Assembly: GCF_946885855.1 (NCBI RefSeq)
Contig: NZ_CAMPHH010000164.1
Span: forward strand, 1-7,570
DNA: 7,570 bases
Direction: 5' to 3'
DNA from: an uncultured Actinotalea sp.
GTDB lineage: Bacteria; Actinomycetota; Actinomycetes; Actinomycetales; Cellulomonadaceae
In this document: piece by piece, positions 1-5,874 of the stretch
How the letters are laid out: each line of letters starts with the position of its first letter
Position numbering within the stretch: position 1 is the stretch's first letter
The notes under the pieces: model-generated
Databases searched by the model: none
Told to the model about the DNA's origin: nothing
What the model saw: only the letters and a program-made list of their open reading frames with translations
Program-made: the position numbers and the translations under genes

Positions 1-1887
1 CGGCATCCCGCCCCGCCCGGCGCCTCCCGCTGTCCCGACCCCGCCGCACCGGTCGGCGGTCGTCCCGTCCTCCTCGCACCGGGCGTCCGTGGTCCCCTCC
101 TCCTCGCACCGATCACCCGGCGCACCGACCTCGCTCACCTCGTCACCGGCTCGGTCGCCCGCGGGATGGTGGTCCCAGTCGGGCGAGACGTCGTCGGGCG
201 AGGGCACGCCGGCCTGCCGGTCGGGCGCCTGCAGGTACAGGTGTCCCGTCGGTGTGAGCACGACGAAGGACCCCGGCTGCGGCTGGCGCAGCCGGAAGCC
301 GCCGTGGGTCTTGAGCTGGTGGTGCTGCGCGCACAACGGGCCGAGGTTGTCGACCGCGGTCGGTCCGTGCGGGAAGGGCACCGTGTGGTCGATCTGGCAG
401 GACGCCGCCGGGACGGAGCAGGTGGGGAACACGCAGGTGCGGTTCCGCGTCCTCACGTGGTCGACGATGCCCGCGGGGGGACGGTAGCGCCGACGATCCA
501 CGTCCAGCAGGGCGCCGGAGGGTTCGTCGACCAGAAGGCGGCGCCAGGTGCCCTCGGTGGCCAGCATCCTGGCGACATCCGCTCCGATCGGTCCGTACCC
601 GGCGAGCTCACCCGGGCGGTCGTCCAGGCCGAGCAGCGTGCCGAGCCCGACGGTCACCGAGATGAGCGTCCCGCGCCCGGCGTTCTGGGCCAGGCGCATC
701 GCGACGTCGCCCCCCGCGGTGAACGGCGTGGTGGCGCCGTCGCACTGGTCGGCGCGCGGAGCGGTGAACGGCGTGGTCGCGTCGTCGCTCCGGTCGCCGG
801 CCGGGTCCGCCGGCTCCGGTCCGGTCCCGACGGTCCGCGGGGCACCCGGCTGCGTGCCGATCCATCCGGCGTCCCACGCGCCCCGGGCCAACGCGTCGAG
901 GGCGTCGGCCCGCAGCTGGTCGGTGGAGCGACCGTCCCCGCCCCGACGCGCGGAGACCGCCGCGGCGTGCAGGCACGCATCCAGTCGCACCGCGGCCTCT
1001 GCGGGGAGCACGGCGGTCATCGCCGCCATGCCGTCCGGGAGGATGCGGGGGCGGCTGACGTGCCGGCGGGTGCGGGCACGGGCGTGACGTTCCGCGGCGT
1101 CGCGATGGTCGACCCGCTGGAGCTCGCGCTGCACGGCGCGCACGAGCTGGGGTCGCGTGAGGGCGTGCGCCACCGGGAGGACCGCGGCCTCCACCTCCAC
1201 ACTCACGGCCAACGGCATGTCGCCGAGCAGCTCCACGAGGGTCCGGGCCTTGTCCCAGTCGACGTGCCCCACCTCGAGTGCCTCGCCGGTCTGGCGCATC
1301 GGCCCCTCGAGCGTCCGCCCGACCTCGAGGATCGTGCGCGCAGCGTGCCGGGTGATGCCGAGGCGCAACGAGAGGTCGGTCGGGGCCGTGCACTGCTCGC
1401 CGACCGCTCCGGCGGACGTCGGCCACTGCGGCCGCGTCTCGGGACGCCGCGACAGCTCCACCGCGGCACGCGCTGCGGCGGCCCGGGACCACGCCGCCAC
1501 CCGCTCGAACGCCGCGACGAGCTCGACCAGCGACGGCGCGTCCAGGCGCTCCAGGGACGTCCAGTCCACATCGGTGCCGGCGAAGCGGCCGGCCTCGTCG
1601 CGACTGCCGTCCGGGCCTTGGCTCCTGCCCGGCTCCCCGGCGGCGGAGGCGCGGGCCTCGAGCACCTCACCGGTGTCCGCGGCGGCGCCGGGCCGTCCCT
1701 GGAGGAACGCGGCGATCATCGCCATGAGCCGCGGCCCACCGACACACCCCGCCAGCTGCCTCGCGACCTCTGCCCTCTCCTGGCCCTCACCGCGGGACGC
1801 GGCGGCGTCGAGCCGGACCGGGCCGGAGAACGCCCACTCGGGCACGCCCCCGGTCCATCCGGGCCGTCCACCACCGTCTTCGAACAT
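1..1887 (-). CDS. DUF222 / 13E12-repeat family HNH endonuclease (3' end outside window)
   Basis: This reading frame runs 629 codons from ATG at 1887 to the window edge without a stop, so the C terminus is missing. Residues about 115-470 match the DUF222 domain, including LTRPQLVRAV (244-253), ILPDGMAAMTAVLPAEAA (282-299) and STDQLRADALDAL (321-333). Residues 480-530 form an HNH nuclease: Cys485 and Cys490 (C-x4-C), the IDH core with His501, Asn514 in DNL, Cys519, and the His522-His523 pair. All three HNH residues are present, so the nuclease looks intact. Family members are thought to be nucleases, but cellular targets are poorly known. The N-terminal 110 residues, an insert at about 350-395 and the tail after about 550 are low-complexity. 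The start matches the common MFE beginning of the family and lies inside a LexA-type box, which suggests SOS control and a leaderless or nearly leaderless mRNA. Confidence 0.93.
   Translation of the reverse strand, partial: MFEDGGGRPGWTGGVPEWAFSGPVRLDAAASRGEGQERAEVARQLAGCVGGPRLMAMIAAFLQGRPGAAADTGEVLEARASAAGEPGRSQGPDGSRDEAGRFAGTDVDWTSLERLDAPSLVELVAAFERVAAWSRAAAARAAVELSRRPETRPQWPTSAGAVGEQCTAPTDLSLRLGITRHAARTILEVGRTLEGPMRQTGEALEVGHVDWDKARTLVELLGDMPLAVSVEVEAAVLPVAHALTRPQLVRAVQRELQRVDHRDAAERHARARTRRHVSRPRILPDGMAAMTAVLPAEAAVRLDACLHAAAVSARRGGDGRSTDQLRADALDALARGAWDAGWIGTQPGAPRTVGTGPEPADPAGDRSDDATTPFTAPRADQCDGATTPFTAGGDVAMRLAQNAGRGTLISVTVGLGTLLGLDDRPGELAGYGPIGADVARMLATEGTWRRLLVDEPSGALLDVDRRRYRPPAGIVDHVRTRNRTCVFPTCSVPAASCQIDHTVPFPHGPTAVDNLGPLCAQHHQLKTHGGFRLRQPQPGSFVVLTPTGHLYLQAPDRQAGVPSPDDVSPDWDHHPAGDRAGDEVSEVGAPGDRCEEEGTTDARCEEDGTTADRCGGVGTAGGAGRGGMP
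31..120 (-). repeat. three tandem 30-bp units encoding a 10-residue Cys repeat
   Basis: Units 31-60, 61-90 and 91-120 align at a 30-bp period. The stretch tcctcgcacc is identical in units two and three, and unit one differs there at two positions. On the minus strand the frame gives successive decapeptides RCEEEGTTDA, RCEEDGTTAD and RCGGVGTAGG. The repeat sits in the acidic tail behind the HNH domain. The unit is a multiple of three, so copy-number change would keep the reading frame. Confidence 0.75.
716..788 (-). repeat. 45-bp internal duplication in the DUF222 insert
   Basis: A 28-bp segment at 716-743 recurs at 761-788 with two mismatches, giving a 45-bp (15-codon) period. In the minus-strand protein this produces two copies of ATTPFTA (about residues 370-376 and 385-391), separated by PRADQCDG. 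It lies in a Pro/Asp-rich insert within DUF222 that is not part of the conserved core. Confidence 0.7.
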
Positions 1888-1895
1888 GTGTTCGA
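1880..1895. promoter_or_regulatory. LexA (SOS) box over the HNH gene start codon
   Basis: TCGAACATGTGTTCGA has perfect 6-bp half-sites, TCGAAC and GTTCGA, around a 4-bp centre. This equals the mycobacterial LexA consensus TCGAAC-N4-GTTCGA. The minus-strand ATG of the HNH gene (1885-1887) lies inside the box, so bound LexA would cover the transcription start and initiation codon. Several 13E12-family genes of Mycobacterium tuberculosis are known LexA targets. LexA binding here is inferred from the motif. Confidence 0.85.
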
Positions 1896-1900
1896 CTCTA
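1895..1900 (-). promoter_or_regulatory. possible -10 element of the HNH gene
   Basis: TAGAGT on the minus strand fits TANNNT and ends seven bases before the ATG at 1887, so transcription would begin at or close to the A of the start codon. It overlaps the last base of the LexA box. No convincing -35 hexamer is seen at 16-19 bp upstream. No Shine-Dalgarno sequence sits at the usual distance, in keeping with a leaderless message. Confidence 0.4.
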
Positions 1901-1934
1901 GGGGAGGGGTCTGACACGACGGGGTCAGCCGGCT

Positions 1935-1966
1935 CAGCACGCCAGCACCTCAGCACCGCAGCACGG
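1935..1966. repeat. four tandem 8-bp repeats (CAGCACNN)
   Basis: CAGCAC occurs at 1935, 1943, 1951 and 1959, exactly 8 bp apart, with two variable bases after each. The array lies between the lacI-like stop (1997) and the LexA box of the HNH gene. It shows no dyad symmetry. It may be a simple slippage repeat or a protein-binding array; nothing in the sequence decides. Confidence 0.7.
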
Positions 1967-1996
1967 ACCCCCGTCCCCCGCCGTCCGCACGGTCCG

Positions 1997-2692
1997 TCAC
2001 GTGACCGAGCGCGGCACCCCGTTCTCCCCCACCTCGACGAGCTCGACGGGTCGCGCAGGGACCAGGAACCGTCGCACCAGGAGACCGACAGCCGCGCGTC
2101 CCATCTCCCGGCTCGCGGCGACGCCCCCACCCGCACGCCGCACCACGGCGTCGCACCGGTCCGGCGCGAACCGCCGGCCCACCTCGACCACCGGGACCGC
2201 GTACCGAGCCAGGTAGGCGACCGGTTCGGGCGAGACCGGCGCGACGACGACGCCCGCCACGCCGAACGCCACGAAGTCCCGCAGCCCCTCCAGAGCGTCG
2301 AGCGGTCGCCCCCCGAGGTCCGCGACCATCGTCGCGAGCCCCTCCTCGCGCGCTGCCGCACACACCCCGGCGACGACGGCGGCGTCGTCGGGGTCCTGCA
2401 GGTCCAGGCACAGCACCCCGACGCACCGGCTGACCCGGTCCTTGAGGTAGCGGGCGGTCATGTGGGGTACGTAGCCGAGGTCCGCCGCCGCCGCCAGGAC
2501 CCGCCGTCGCGCGTCCTGGCTCACGTAGCCGCTCCCGCTCAGCGCGCGCGACGCCGCGGAGCGGGACACCTCCGCGCGGGCCGCCACGTCCTTGACCGTC
2601 GGGCGCTGGGGAGCCGGAAGACGGGCTGCCCCCAACAGGACGGACGCGGGGGGGCGCGCCGGCAGCCCCCCCGCTCCGGTGCCCACGTCCAT
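1997..2692 (-). CDS. LacI-family regulator with internal deletion (effector domain mostly missing)
   Basis: The N-terminal part is a clear LacI-type DNA-binding region: RPTVKDVAARAEVSRSAASR followed by ALSGSGYVS and a hinge around YVPHMTARYLKDR (about residues 30-87 from ATG 2692). The first half of the periplasmic-binding-protein-like domain follows, up to PVVEVGRRFAPDRCDAVV. Then RRAGGGVAA joins directly to SREMGRAAVGLLVRRF, which in full-length relatives lies close to the C terminus. Roughly 100 residues of the C-terminal subdomain are therefore absent, giving 231 residues instead of about 330-350. The reading frame is intact across the join and stops at TGA 1997-1999. Such a protein could still bind DNA but probably cannot sense a sugar effector or dimerise normally; it may be a decaying gene. 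The start is uncertain: no good Shine-Dalgarno precedes ATG 2692, and the frame stays open up to a GTG at 2935. Confidence 0.82.
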   Translation of the reverse strand: MDVGTGAGGLPARPPASVLLGAARLPAPQRPTVKDVAARAEVSRSAASRALSGSGYVSQDARRRVLAAAADLGYVPHMTARYLKDRVSRCVGVLCLDLQDPDDAAVVAGVCAAAREEGLATMVADLGGRPLDALEGLRDFVAFGVAGVVVAPVSPEPVAYLARYAVPVVEVGRRFAPDRCDAVVRRAGGGVAASREMGRAAVGLLVRRFLVPARPVELVEVGENGVPRSVT

Positions 2693-3061
2693 CGCGGCGC
2701 CCGTCAGCCCCTGCTGCCCGTCACCGCGGTCCGGTCGACGACGCTCCCCCGCCGAAGCGCCGCGCTCCCCGTCGTCGCGCTCACGTCCGTCCCTTCGCGT
2801 CGCGGGGGGGCATCCCGGCCCCTGCACCCTGACCGCCGTGCGACGACCAGCCCCCCGACGACGTCGCGCCGGGCCGGGCGGCAGGACGGGGCCGCTGGCC
2901 ACGCCGCGATCCGCGCCGTGGGAGCACGGAACCACACGTCCACGTGAGCGGCATCCGCAGCGGCGGCAGGCCGGTCGCTCGGCCGGTGGGCGCGCCGCTG
3001 GGCGGCGCGGCGCGACCGGTCCCGTCCGGCCGGAGGCCGTCCAGGCCGGGCATCACGCCCG
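2693..3061. other. 369-bp stretch without a recognisable gene
   Basis: This lies between the lacI-like start and the stop of the protease-like gene. Frames here are open on both strands, as expected at this GC content, but none gives a recognisable protein or has a convincing ribosome site. Part could be a longer N terminus of the LacI protein, since its frame is open to 2935. GC-rich dyads at the right end are listed separately. No promoter or operator is evident. Confidence 0.5.
3026..3061 (-). terminator. weak terminator candidate after the protease-like gene
   Basis: Right after the TAG stop (3062-3064) the minus strand can form a hairpin with arms CGGGC and GCCCG and a 5-base loop (3047-3061). 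An overlapping alternative pairs 3026-3031 with 3044-3049 (CCGGCC/GGCCGG). Neither is followed by a T-rich run. In DNA this GC-rich, short dyads arise often by chance. Confidence 0.25.
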
Positions 3062-3622
3062 CTACCAGCGCTCCAGCGTCTGCGGGCCCAGCGTCCCGCC
3101 GGCCAGGGCCGGCTCCAGCGCGACGAGCTCGGCGACCGCACGCTGGGCCGGTCGCACCGCGCCGGCCACGGCGGGGCTCAGCGGCGCGCCGGGCGTGAAC
3201 ACGCTGCCCTCGACGCCGACGAGGACCAGGCGCGACGGCAGGCGGTGCAGGGCGCGGCCGATCTGGACGGCCGCGGCGAGCCCGAACGCGTAGCGGCCGA
3301 CCCCGCCCCGCATCCAGGCGTCGTCCACGAGCGCCCCCGCGAGACCGTCGCCGGCGTCCGGCTCGGCACGGGCCGTCAGGTCCAGGACGGTGAGCGACCC
3401 GGGCGGCCCGCCGGCCGTGATCGCGTCGACGACCACGACGAGGTCGAGGGCGCCCCACATCGGGACGAGCTCCGCGGGGTCCTCCACGGCCGCGACGTGG
3501 ACGTCGGGCAGCCGCAGCTCCCGTACCGCGCGCGCCACCGCGGGCCCCACCCCGTCGTCGCCGCAGGCCTCGCACCCGAGCCCGATGACGAGCCGGCTCA
3601 CGTCCGTGGTCCCATGCTGCAC
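3062..3622 (-). CDS. hydrogenase maturation protease family protein, metal-site residues altered
   Basis: The fold signature of the HyaD/HybD/HycI peptidases is clear: LVIGLGCEACGDDGVGPAVA at the N terminus, DPAELVPMWGALDLVVVVDAITAGGPPGSL in two adjoining stretches (residues 48-77), and RLVLVGVEGSVFTPGAPLSP near the C terminus. These enzymes clip the C-terminal tail of the NiFe-hydrogenase large subunit after nickel insertion. Length (186 residues) is slightly above the usual 150-175. Two departures are visible. The usual GNxxRGDDG loop reads GCEACGDDG, so Asn and Arg are both Cys (17 and 20). The usual His of the [ST]-H-x-x-G-L stretch, a nickel ligand in HybD, is Tyr111 (RYAFGL). Asp66 and Asp23 remain at the other ligand positions. 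No hydrogenase subunit gene lies in the window. Start GTG 3622 has a purine-rich stretch directly before it; GTG 3601 (seven codons in) is an equally good alternative. Confidence 0.85.
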   Translation of the reverse strand: MQHGTTDVSRLVIGLGCEACGDDGVGPAVARAVRELRLPDVHVAAVEDPAELVPMWGALDLVVVVDAITAGGPPGSLTVLDLTARAEPDAGDGLAGALVDDAWMRGGVGRYAFGLAAAVQIGRALHRLPSRLVLVGVEGSVFTPGAPLSPAVAGAVRPAQRAVAELVALEPALAGGTLGPQTLERW

Positions 3623-3687
3623 TCCCCCGACCTGTCGACGCCCGCGGGCCCCTCGCGCCCGCGCGGCGCACCGCGTCGTCGCGGCGC

Positions 3688-3758
3688 CCGTGGTACCCCG
3701 CCACGGTCCTTCACCCGCGGACGAGCCGCCAGGGACCTAGGACCGTGGCGGTCCACGG
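3688..3758. promoter_or_regulatory. nested inverted repeats between reductase and protease-like genes
   Basis: A perfect 13-bp inverted repeat, CCGCCACGGTCCT at 3698-3710 and AGGACCGTGGCGG at 3739-3751, brackets 28 bases. Each arm overlaps a smaller dyad: CCGTGG-N7-CCACGG at 3688-3706 and CCGTGG-N4-CCACGG at 3743-3758, centres about 53 bp apart. A further ccgcca at 3726-3731 allows an alternative minus-strand stem with 3746-3751. It lies about 113 bp past the FMN reductase stop and 66 bp before the protease-like start. It could be a factor-independent terminator (no T run seen), a pair of operators, or an attenuator-like leader. Confidence 0.55.
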
Positions 3759-3870
3759 CGAGGTCAGTGTGGGACACGGCCGGCCGGCCCGCGCGCCGGG
3801 GCGACACGGTCACCCGAACGGCCGAACCGCCCGGTGGTCGACCGGTCAGCGCCTCCGCGAGCCCGCCCGG

Positions 3871-4581
3871 TCAGGCGCCGCCGGCGAGCAGGCGCTCGAA
3901 CGGCGTCGGGTCGGCGAACGGGTCCCGCCCCGCCTGCGGGGTGCGCGCGGCGACGAGCGGCGCGAGCTCCCGTGCCGCCCGGTCGACGCGGACGGTGATC
4001 GCCGGGGCGCCGTCGTCGGCCCGGCCGGACCCCGCCGCGGCGCTCGGCCGGGCCGACGCGCCCGTCGAGCCGAAGTCCTCCGTCGCCCCGAAGACGCCGG
4101 TGGGGACGACGACAGCGCGGTGGTAGACGAACAGCGGACGCAGCGCGTGGTCGAGCGCGAGGGAGTGCCGCGCCGTCCCCGCCGTGGCGCCGAGCAGCGT
4201 CGGCATGCCACGCAGCGCGCCCGCCTCGAGGACGTCGAAGAACGTCTTGAACAGCCCGCTGTAGGAGCCGCTGAAGATCGGACTGACGGCGATGAGCCCG
4301 TCCGCGCCGACGACGGCGTCCAGCACCTCCTGCAGGCGCGGCACCGCGAAGCCGGTGAGCAGCATGTTCGTCAGGTCGTGCGCGTGCTCGCGCAGCTCGA
4401 CCGTCTCCACGCGGGTCCGGACGCCCTGCTCCCCCAGCGCCCGCACGGTCGCCTCGGCCAGGCGGTCCGCGAGCAGTCGCGTCGTCGAGGGCTGGCGCAG
4501 CCCCGCGGCGACGACGGCGATCGTGCGGGTCGCGCCGCCCGTCACGTCCGCGCCCGCCCGGGCGACGTCGTCGGCGCTCAC
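3871..4581 (-). CDS. LLM-partnered FMN reductase, CE1759 family
   Basis: This 236-residue flavodoxin-like NAD(P)H:FMN reductase should supply reduced FMN to the monooxygenase encoded just upstream. Visible signatures are the phosphate-binding strand-loop IAVVAAGLRQPSTTRLLADR (21-40), the flavin loop SPIFSGSYSGLFKTFFDVLE (100-119) and TAGTARHSLALDHALRPLF (133-151), all typical of the CE1759 family that pairs with CE1758-type luciferase-like proteins. A Ser/Ala/Gly-rich stretch at about 171-192 probably forms a disordered loop. The GTG start at 4581 overlaps the monooxygenase stop in the tetramer GTGA (4578-4581), which fixes the start and implies translational coupling. The protein is cytosolic, with no signal peptide or membrane segment. 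Its electron donor preference cannot be read from the sequence. Confidence 0.9.
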   Translation of the reverse strand: MSADDVARAGADVTGGATRTIAVVAAGLRQPSTTRLLADRLAEATVRALGEQGVRTRVETVELREHAHDLTNMLLTGFAVPRLQEVLDAVVGADGLIAVSPIFSGSYSGLFKTFFDVLEAGALRGMPTLLGATAGTARHSLALDHALRPLFVYHRAVVVPTGVFGATEDFGSTGASARPSAAAGSGRADDGAPAITVRVDRAARELAPLVAARTPQAGRDPFADPTPFERLLAGGA

Positions 4582-5717
4582 GCGACGGCCTCCGCCCGGC
4601 GACCGGTCACGCCGTCGACGGCGTACACGGTGACGTCCTGGGGCCCACCGCTCTCGGTGACGAGCGAGGCGTGCGTCGGCGCGTCCGGGACGTGCGGCGG
4701 CCGGCCGACGGCCATCTCGCGGCGCAGCACCGGCACGACCTCGGTGCCGAGGATCTCGATCTGCTCCAGCACCGTCTCCAGCGGCAGCCCTGCGTGGTCG
4801 ATGAGGAACAGCTGGCGCTGGTAGTCGCCCACCTCGTCGCGCATCGCCGCGTACCGGTCGATCACCTGCTGCGGGCTGCCGACCGTCAGCGGGGTCATCT
4901 CCGTGAACTCCTCGAGCGACGGGCCGTGCCCGTACACCGGCGCGACGTCGAAGTAGGGCCGGAACTCGCGCACCGCGTCCTGGCTGTTCTTCCGCATGAA
5001 CACCTGGCCGCCCAGCCCGACGATCGCCTGGTCCGCGCGCCCGTGCCCGTAGTGCTCGAAGCGCTGGCGGTAGAGCCGGACCATCTGCCGCGTGTGGTGG
5101 ATGGGCCAGAAGATGTTGTTGTGGAAGAAGCCGTCGCCGTAGTAGGCCGCCTGCTCGGCGATCTCCGGGCTGCGGATCGAGCCGTGCCAGACGAACGGCG
5201 GGACACCGTCCAGCGGGCGCGGGGTGGAGGTGAAGGACTGCAGCGGCGTGCGGAACCGGCCCTCCCAGCTGACGACGTCCTCGCGCCACAGGCGGTGCAG
5301 CAGCGCGTAGTTCTCGATCGCCAGCGGGATGCCGTTGCGGATGTCCTGCCCGAACCAGGGGTAGACCGGGCCGGTGTTGCCGCGCCCCAGGGTGAGGTCG
5401 ACCCGGCCGCCGGACAGGTGCTGGAGCATCGCGTAGTCCTCGGCGATCCGCACCGGGTCGGTCGTCGTGATGAGCGTGGTCGCCGTCGACAGGACGATCC
5501 GCTCGGTCTGCGCGGCGATAGAGGCGAGCAGCGTCGTCGGCGCGGAGGTCACGAACGGCGGGTTGTGGTGCTGGCCGGACGCGAAGACGTCCAGGCCGAC
5601 CTCCTCTGCCTTCTTCGCGATGGCGACCATCGCCCGGATGCGCTCGTGCTCGGTCGGGATCCGGCCGGTGGTGGGGTCGCGCGTGATGTCGCCGACCGAG
5701 AAGACTCCGAACTGCAT
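4578..5717 (-). CDS. luciferase-like flavin-dependent monooxygenase, CE1758 family
   Basis: A 379-residue bacterial-luciferase-like TIM barrel enzyme. Characteristic blocks are MQFGVFSVGDITRDPTTGR (1-19), AEEVGLDVFASGQHHNPPF (38-55), the strand IVLSTATTLITTTDPVRIAE (74-93), SGGRVDLTLGRGNTGPVYPW (102-121) and PPFVWHGSIRSPEIAEQAA (173-191). The family uses reduced FMN and oxygen to oxidise an organic substrate, which is unknown here. The CE1758 group is an actinobacterial set paired with a dedicated FMN reductase, as seen downstream. The last 35-40 residues, after the barrel, are Pro/Gly-rich and look like a variable tail. ATG 5717 is preferred because GGGAG lies six bases ahead and the mature family motif begins MQFGVFSVGD; an in-frame ATG at 5750 would add 11 residues (MLYEPERREPL) but has no ribosome site. 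The two genes form one transcription unit. Confidence 0.93.
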   Translation of the reverse strand: MQFGVFSVGDITRDPTTGRIPTEHERIRAMVAIAKKAEEVGLDVFASGQHHNPPFVTSAPTTLLASIAAQTERIVLSTATTLITTTDPVRIAEDYAMLQHLSGGRVDLTLGRGNTGPVYPWFGQDIRNGIPLAIENYALLHRLWREDVVSWEGRFRTPLQSFTSTPRPLDGVPPFVWHGSIRSPEIAEQAAYYGDGFFHNNIFWPIHHTRQMVRLYRQRFEHYGHGRADQAIVGLGGQVFMRKNSQDAVREFRPYFDVAPVYGHGPSLEEFTEMTPLTVGSPQQVIDRYAAMRDEVGDYQRQLFLIDHAGLPLETVLEQIEILGTEVVPVLRREMAVGRPPHVPDAPTHASLVTESGGPQDVTVYAVDGVTGRRAEAVA

Positions 5718-5723
5718 GAGGGG

Positions 5724-5728
5724 CTCCC
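5724..5728 (-). promoter_or_regulatory. ribosome binding site deciding the monooxygenase start
   Basis: GGGAG on the minus strand lies six bases before ATG 5717. It favours this start over the in-frame ATG at 5750. Confidence 0.7.
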
Positions 5729-5735
5729 GTCGCTC

Positions 5736-5757
5736 TGGTTCGTACAACATTCAACCA
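5736..5757. promoter_or_regulatory. short dyad in the monooxygenase leader
   Basis: TGGTT (5736-5740) and AACCA (5753-5757) form a 5-bp inverted repeat with a 12-base spacer. It sits in an AT-richer patch 19 bases before the monooxygenase start and overlaps the upstream alternative ATG. A repressor site is possible, but the arms are short and no regulator gene is adjacent. Confidence 0.25.
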
Positions 5758-5805
5758 TCTGACGGCGACAAGCCACCAGCGGGCACGGATATTCCGCCGA
5801 CGGCG

Positions 5806-5839
5806 CCGCGGGTCGCCCGGTGGTCTTACCGCGGGTCGC
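5806..5839. repeat. 11-bp direct repeat, 23-bp period
   Basis: CCGCGGGTCGC occurs at 5806-5816 and 5829-5839 in the gap between the DinB-type gene and the monooxygenase gene. The second copy overlaps the outer arm of the hairpin that follows the DinB stop. It may be a chance GC-rich repeat or a two-site binding region. Confidence 0.5.
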
Positions 5840-5874
5840 GCTCGCCCCGGGTGCCTGCCGCACCGGCGAGCGCG
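5837..5874 (-). terminator. strong hairpin directly after the DinB-type gene
   Basis: The arms 5837-5846 (cgcgctcgcc) and 5865-5874 (ggcgagcgcg) pair perfectly over 10 bp. Inside them GGTGC (5850-5854) pairs with GCACC (5860-5864) around a 5-base loop, leaving only three bases bulged. It begins at the base next to the TGA stop (5875-5877). No T-rich tail follows, as is common for actinobacterial terminators. It probably separates the DinB transcript from the monooxygenase unit. Confidence 0.65.

Noticed and set aside
31..120. CRISPR-like array
   Set aside because: The units are directly adjacent without spacers, degenerate, and in frame with the HNH protein, so they are a coding minisatellite.
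166..1914. Long open frame on the plus strand (582 codons)
   Set aside because: It lies opposite the DUF222-HNH gene, whose minus-strand protein matches a known family throughout. The plus-strand translation is Arg/Gly/Pro-rich with no recognisable motif, as expected for an antisense frame in GC-rich DNA.
1157..2947. Long open frame on the plus strand (596 codons) crossing two minus-strand genes
   Set aside because: It spans the HNH 5' half, the intergenic region and the lacI-like gene with a low-complexity product, so it is a shadow of GC bias.
2592..3293. Possible plus-strand gene in the gap between the lacI-like and protease-like genes
   Set aside because: The product is Arg/Pro-rich low complexity, overlaps both flanking genes, and has no convincing ribosome site or family motif.
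4671..5762. Open frame on the plus strand opposite the monooxygenase
   Set aside because: The minus strand encodes a full-length, highly recognisable luciferase-like enzyme; the plus-strand product matches nothing known to me.
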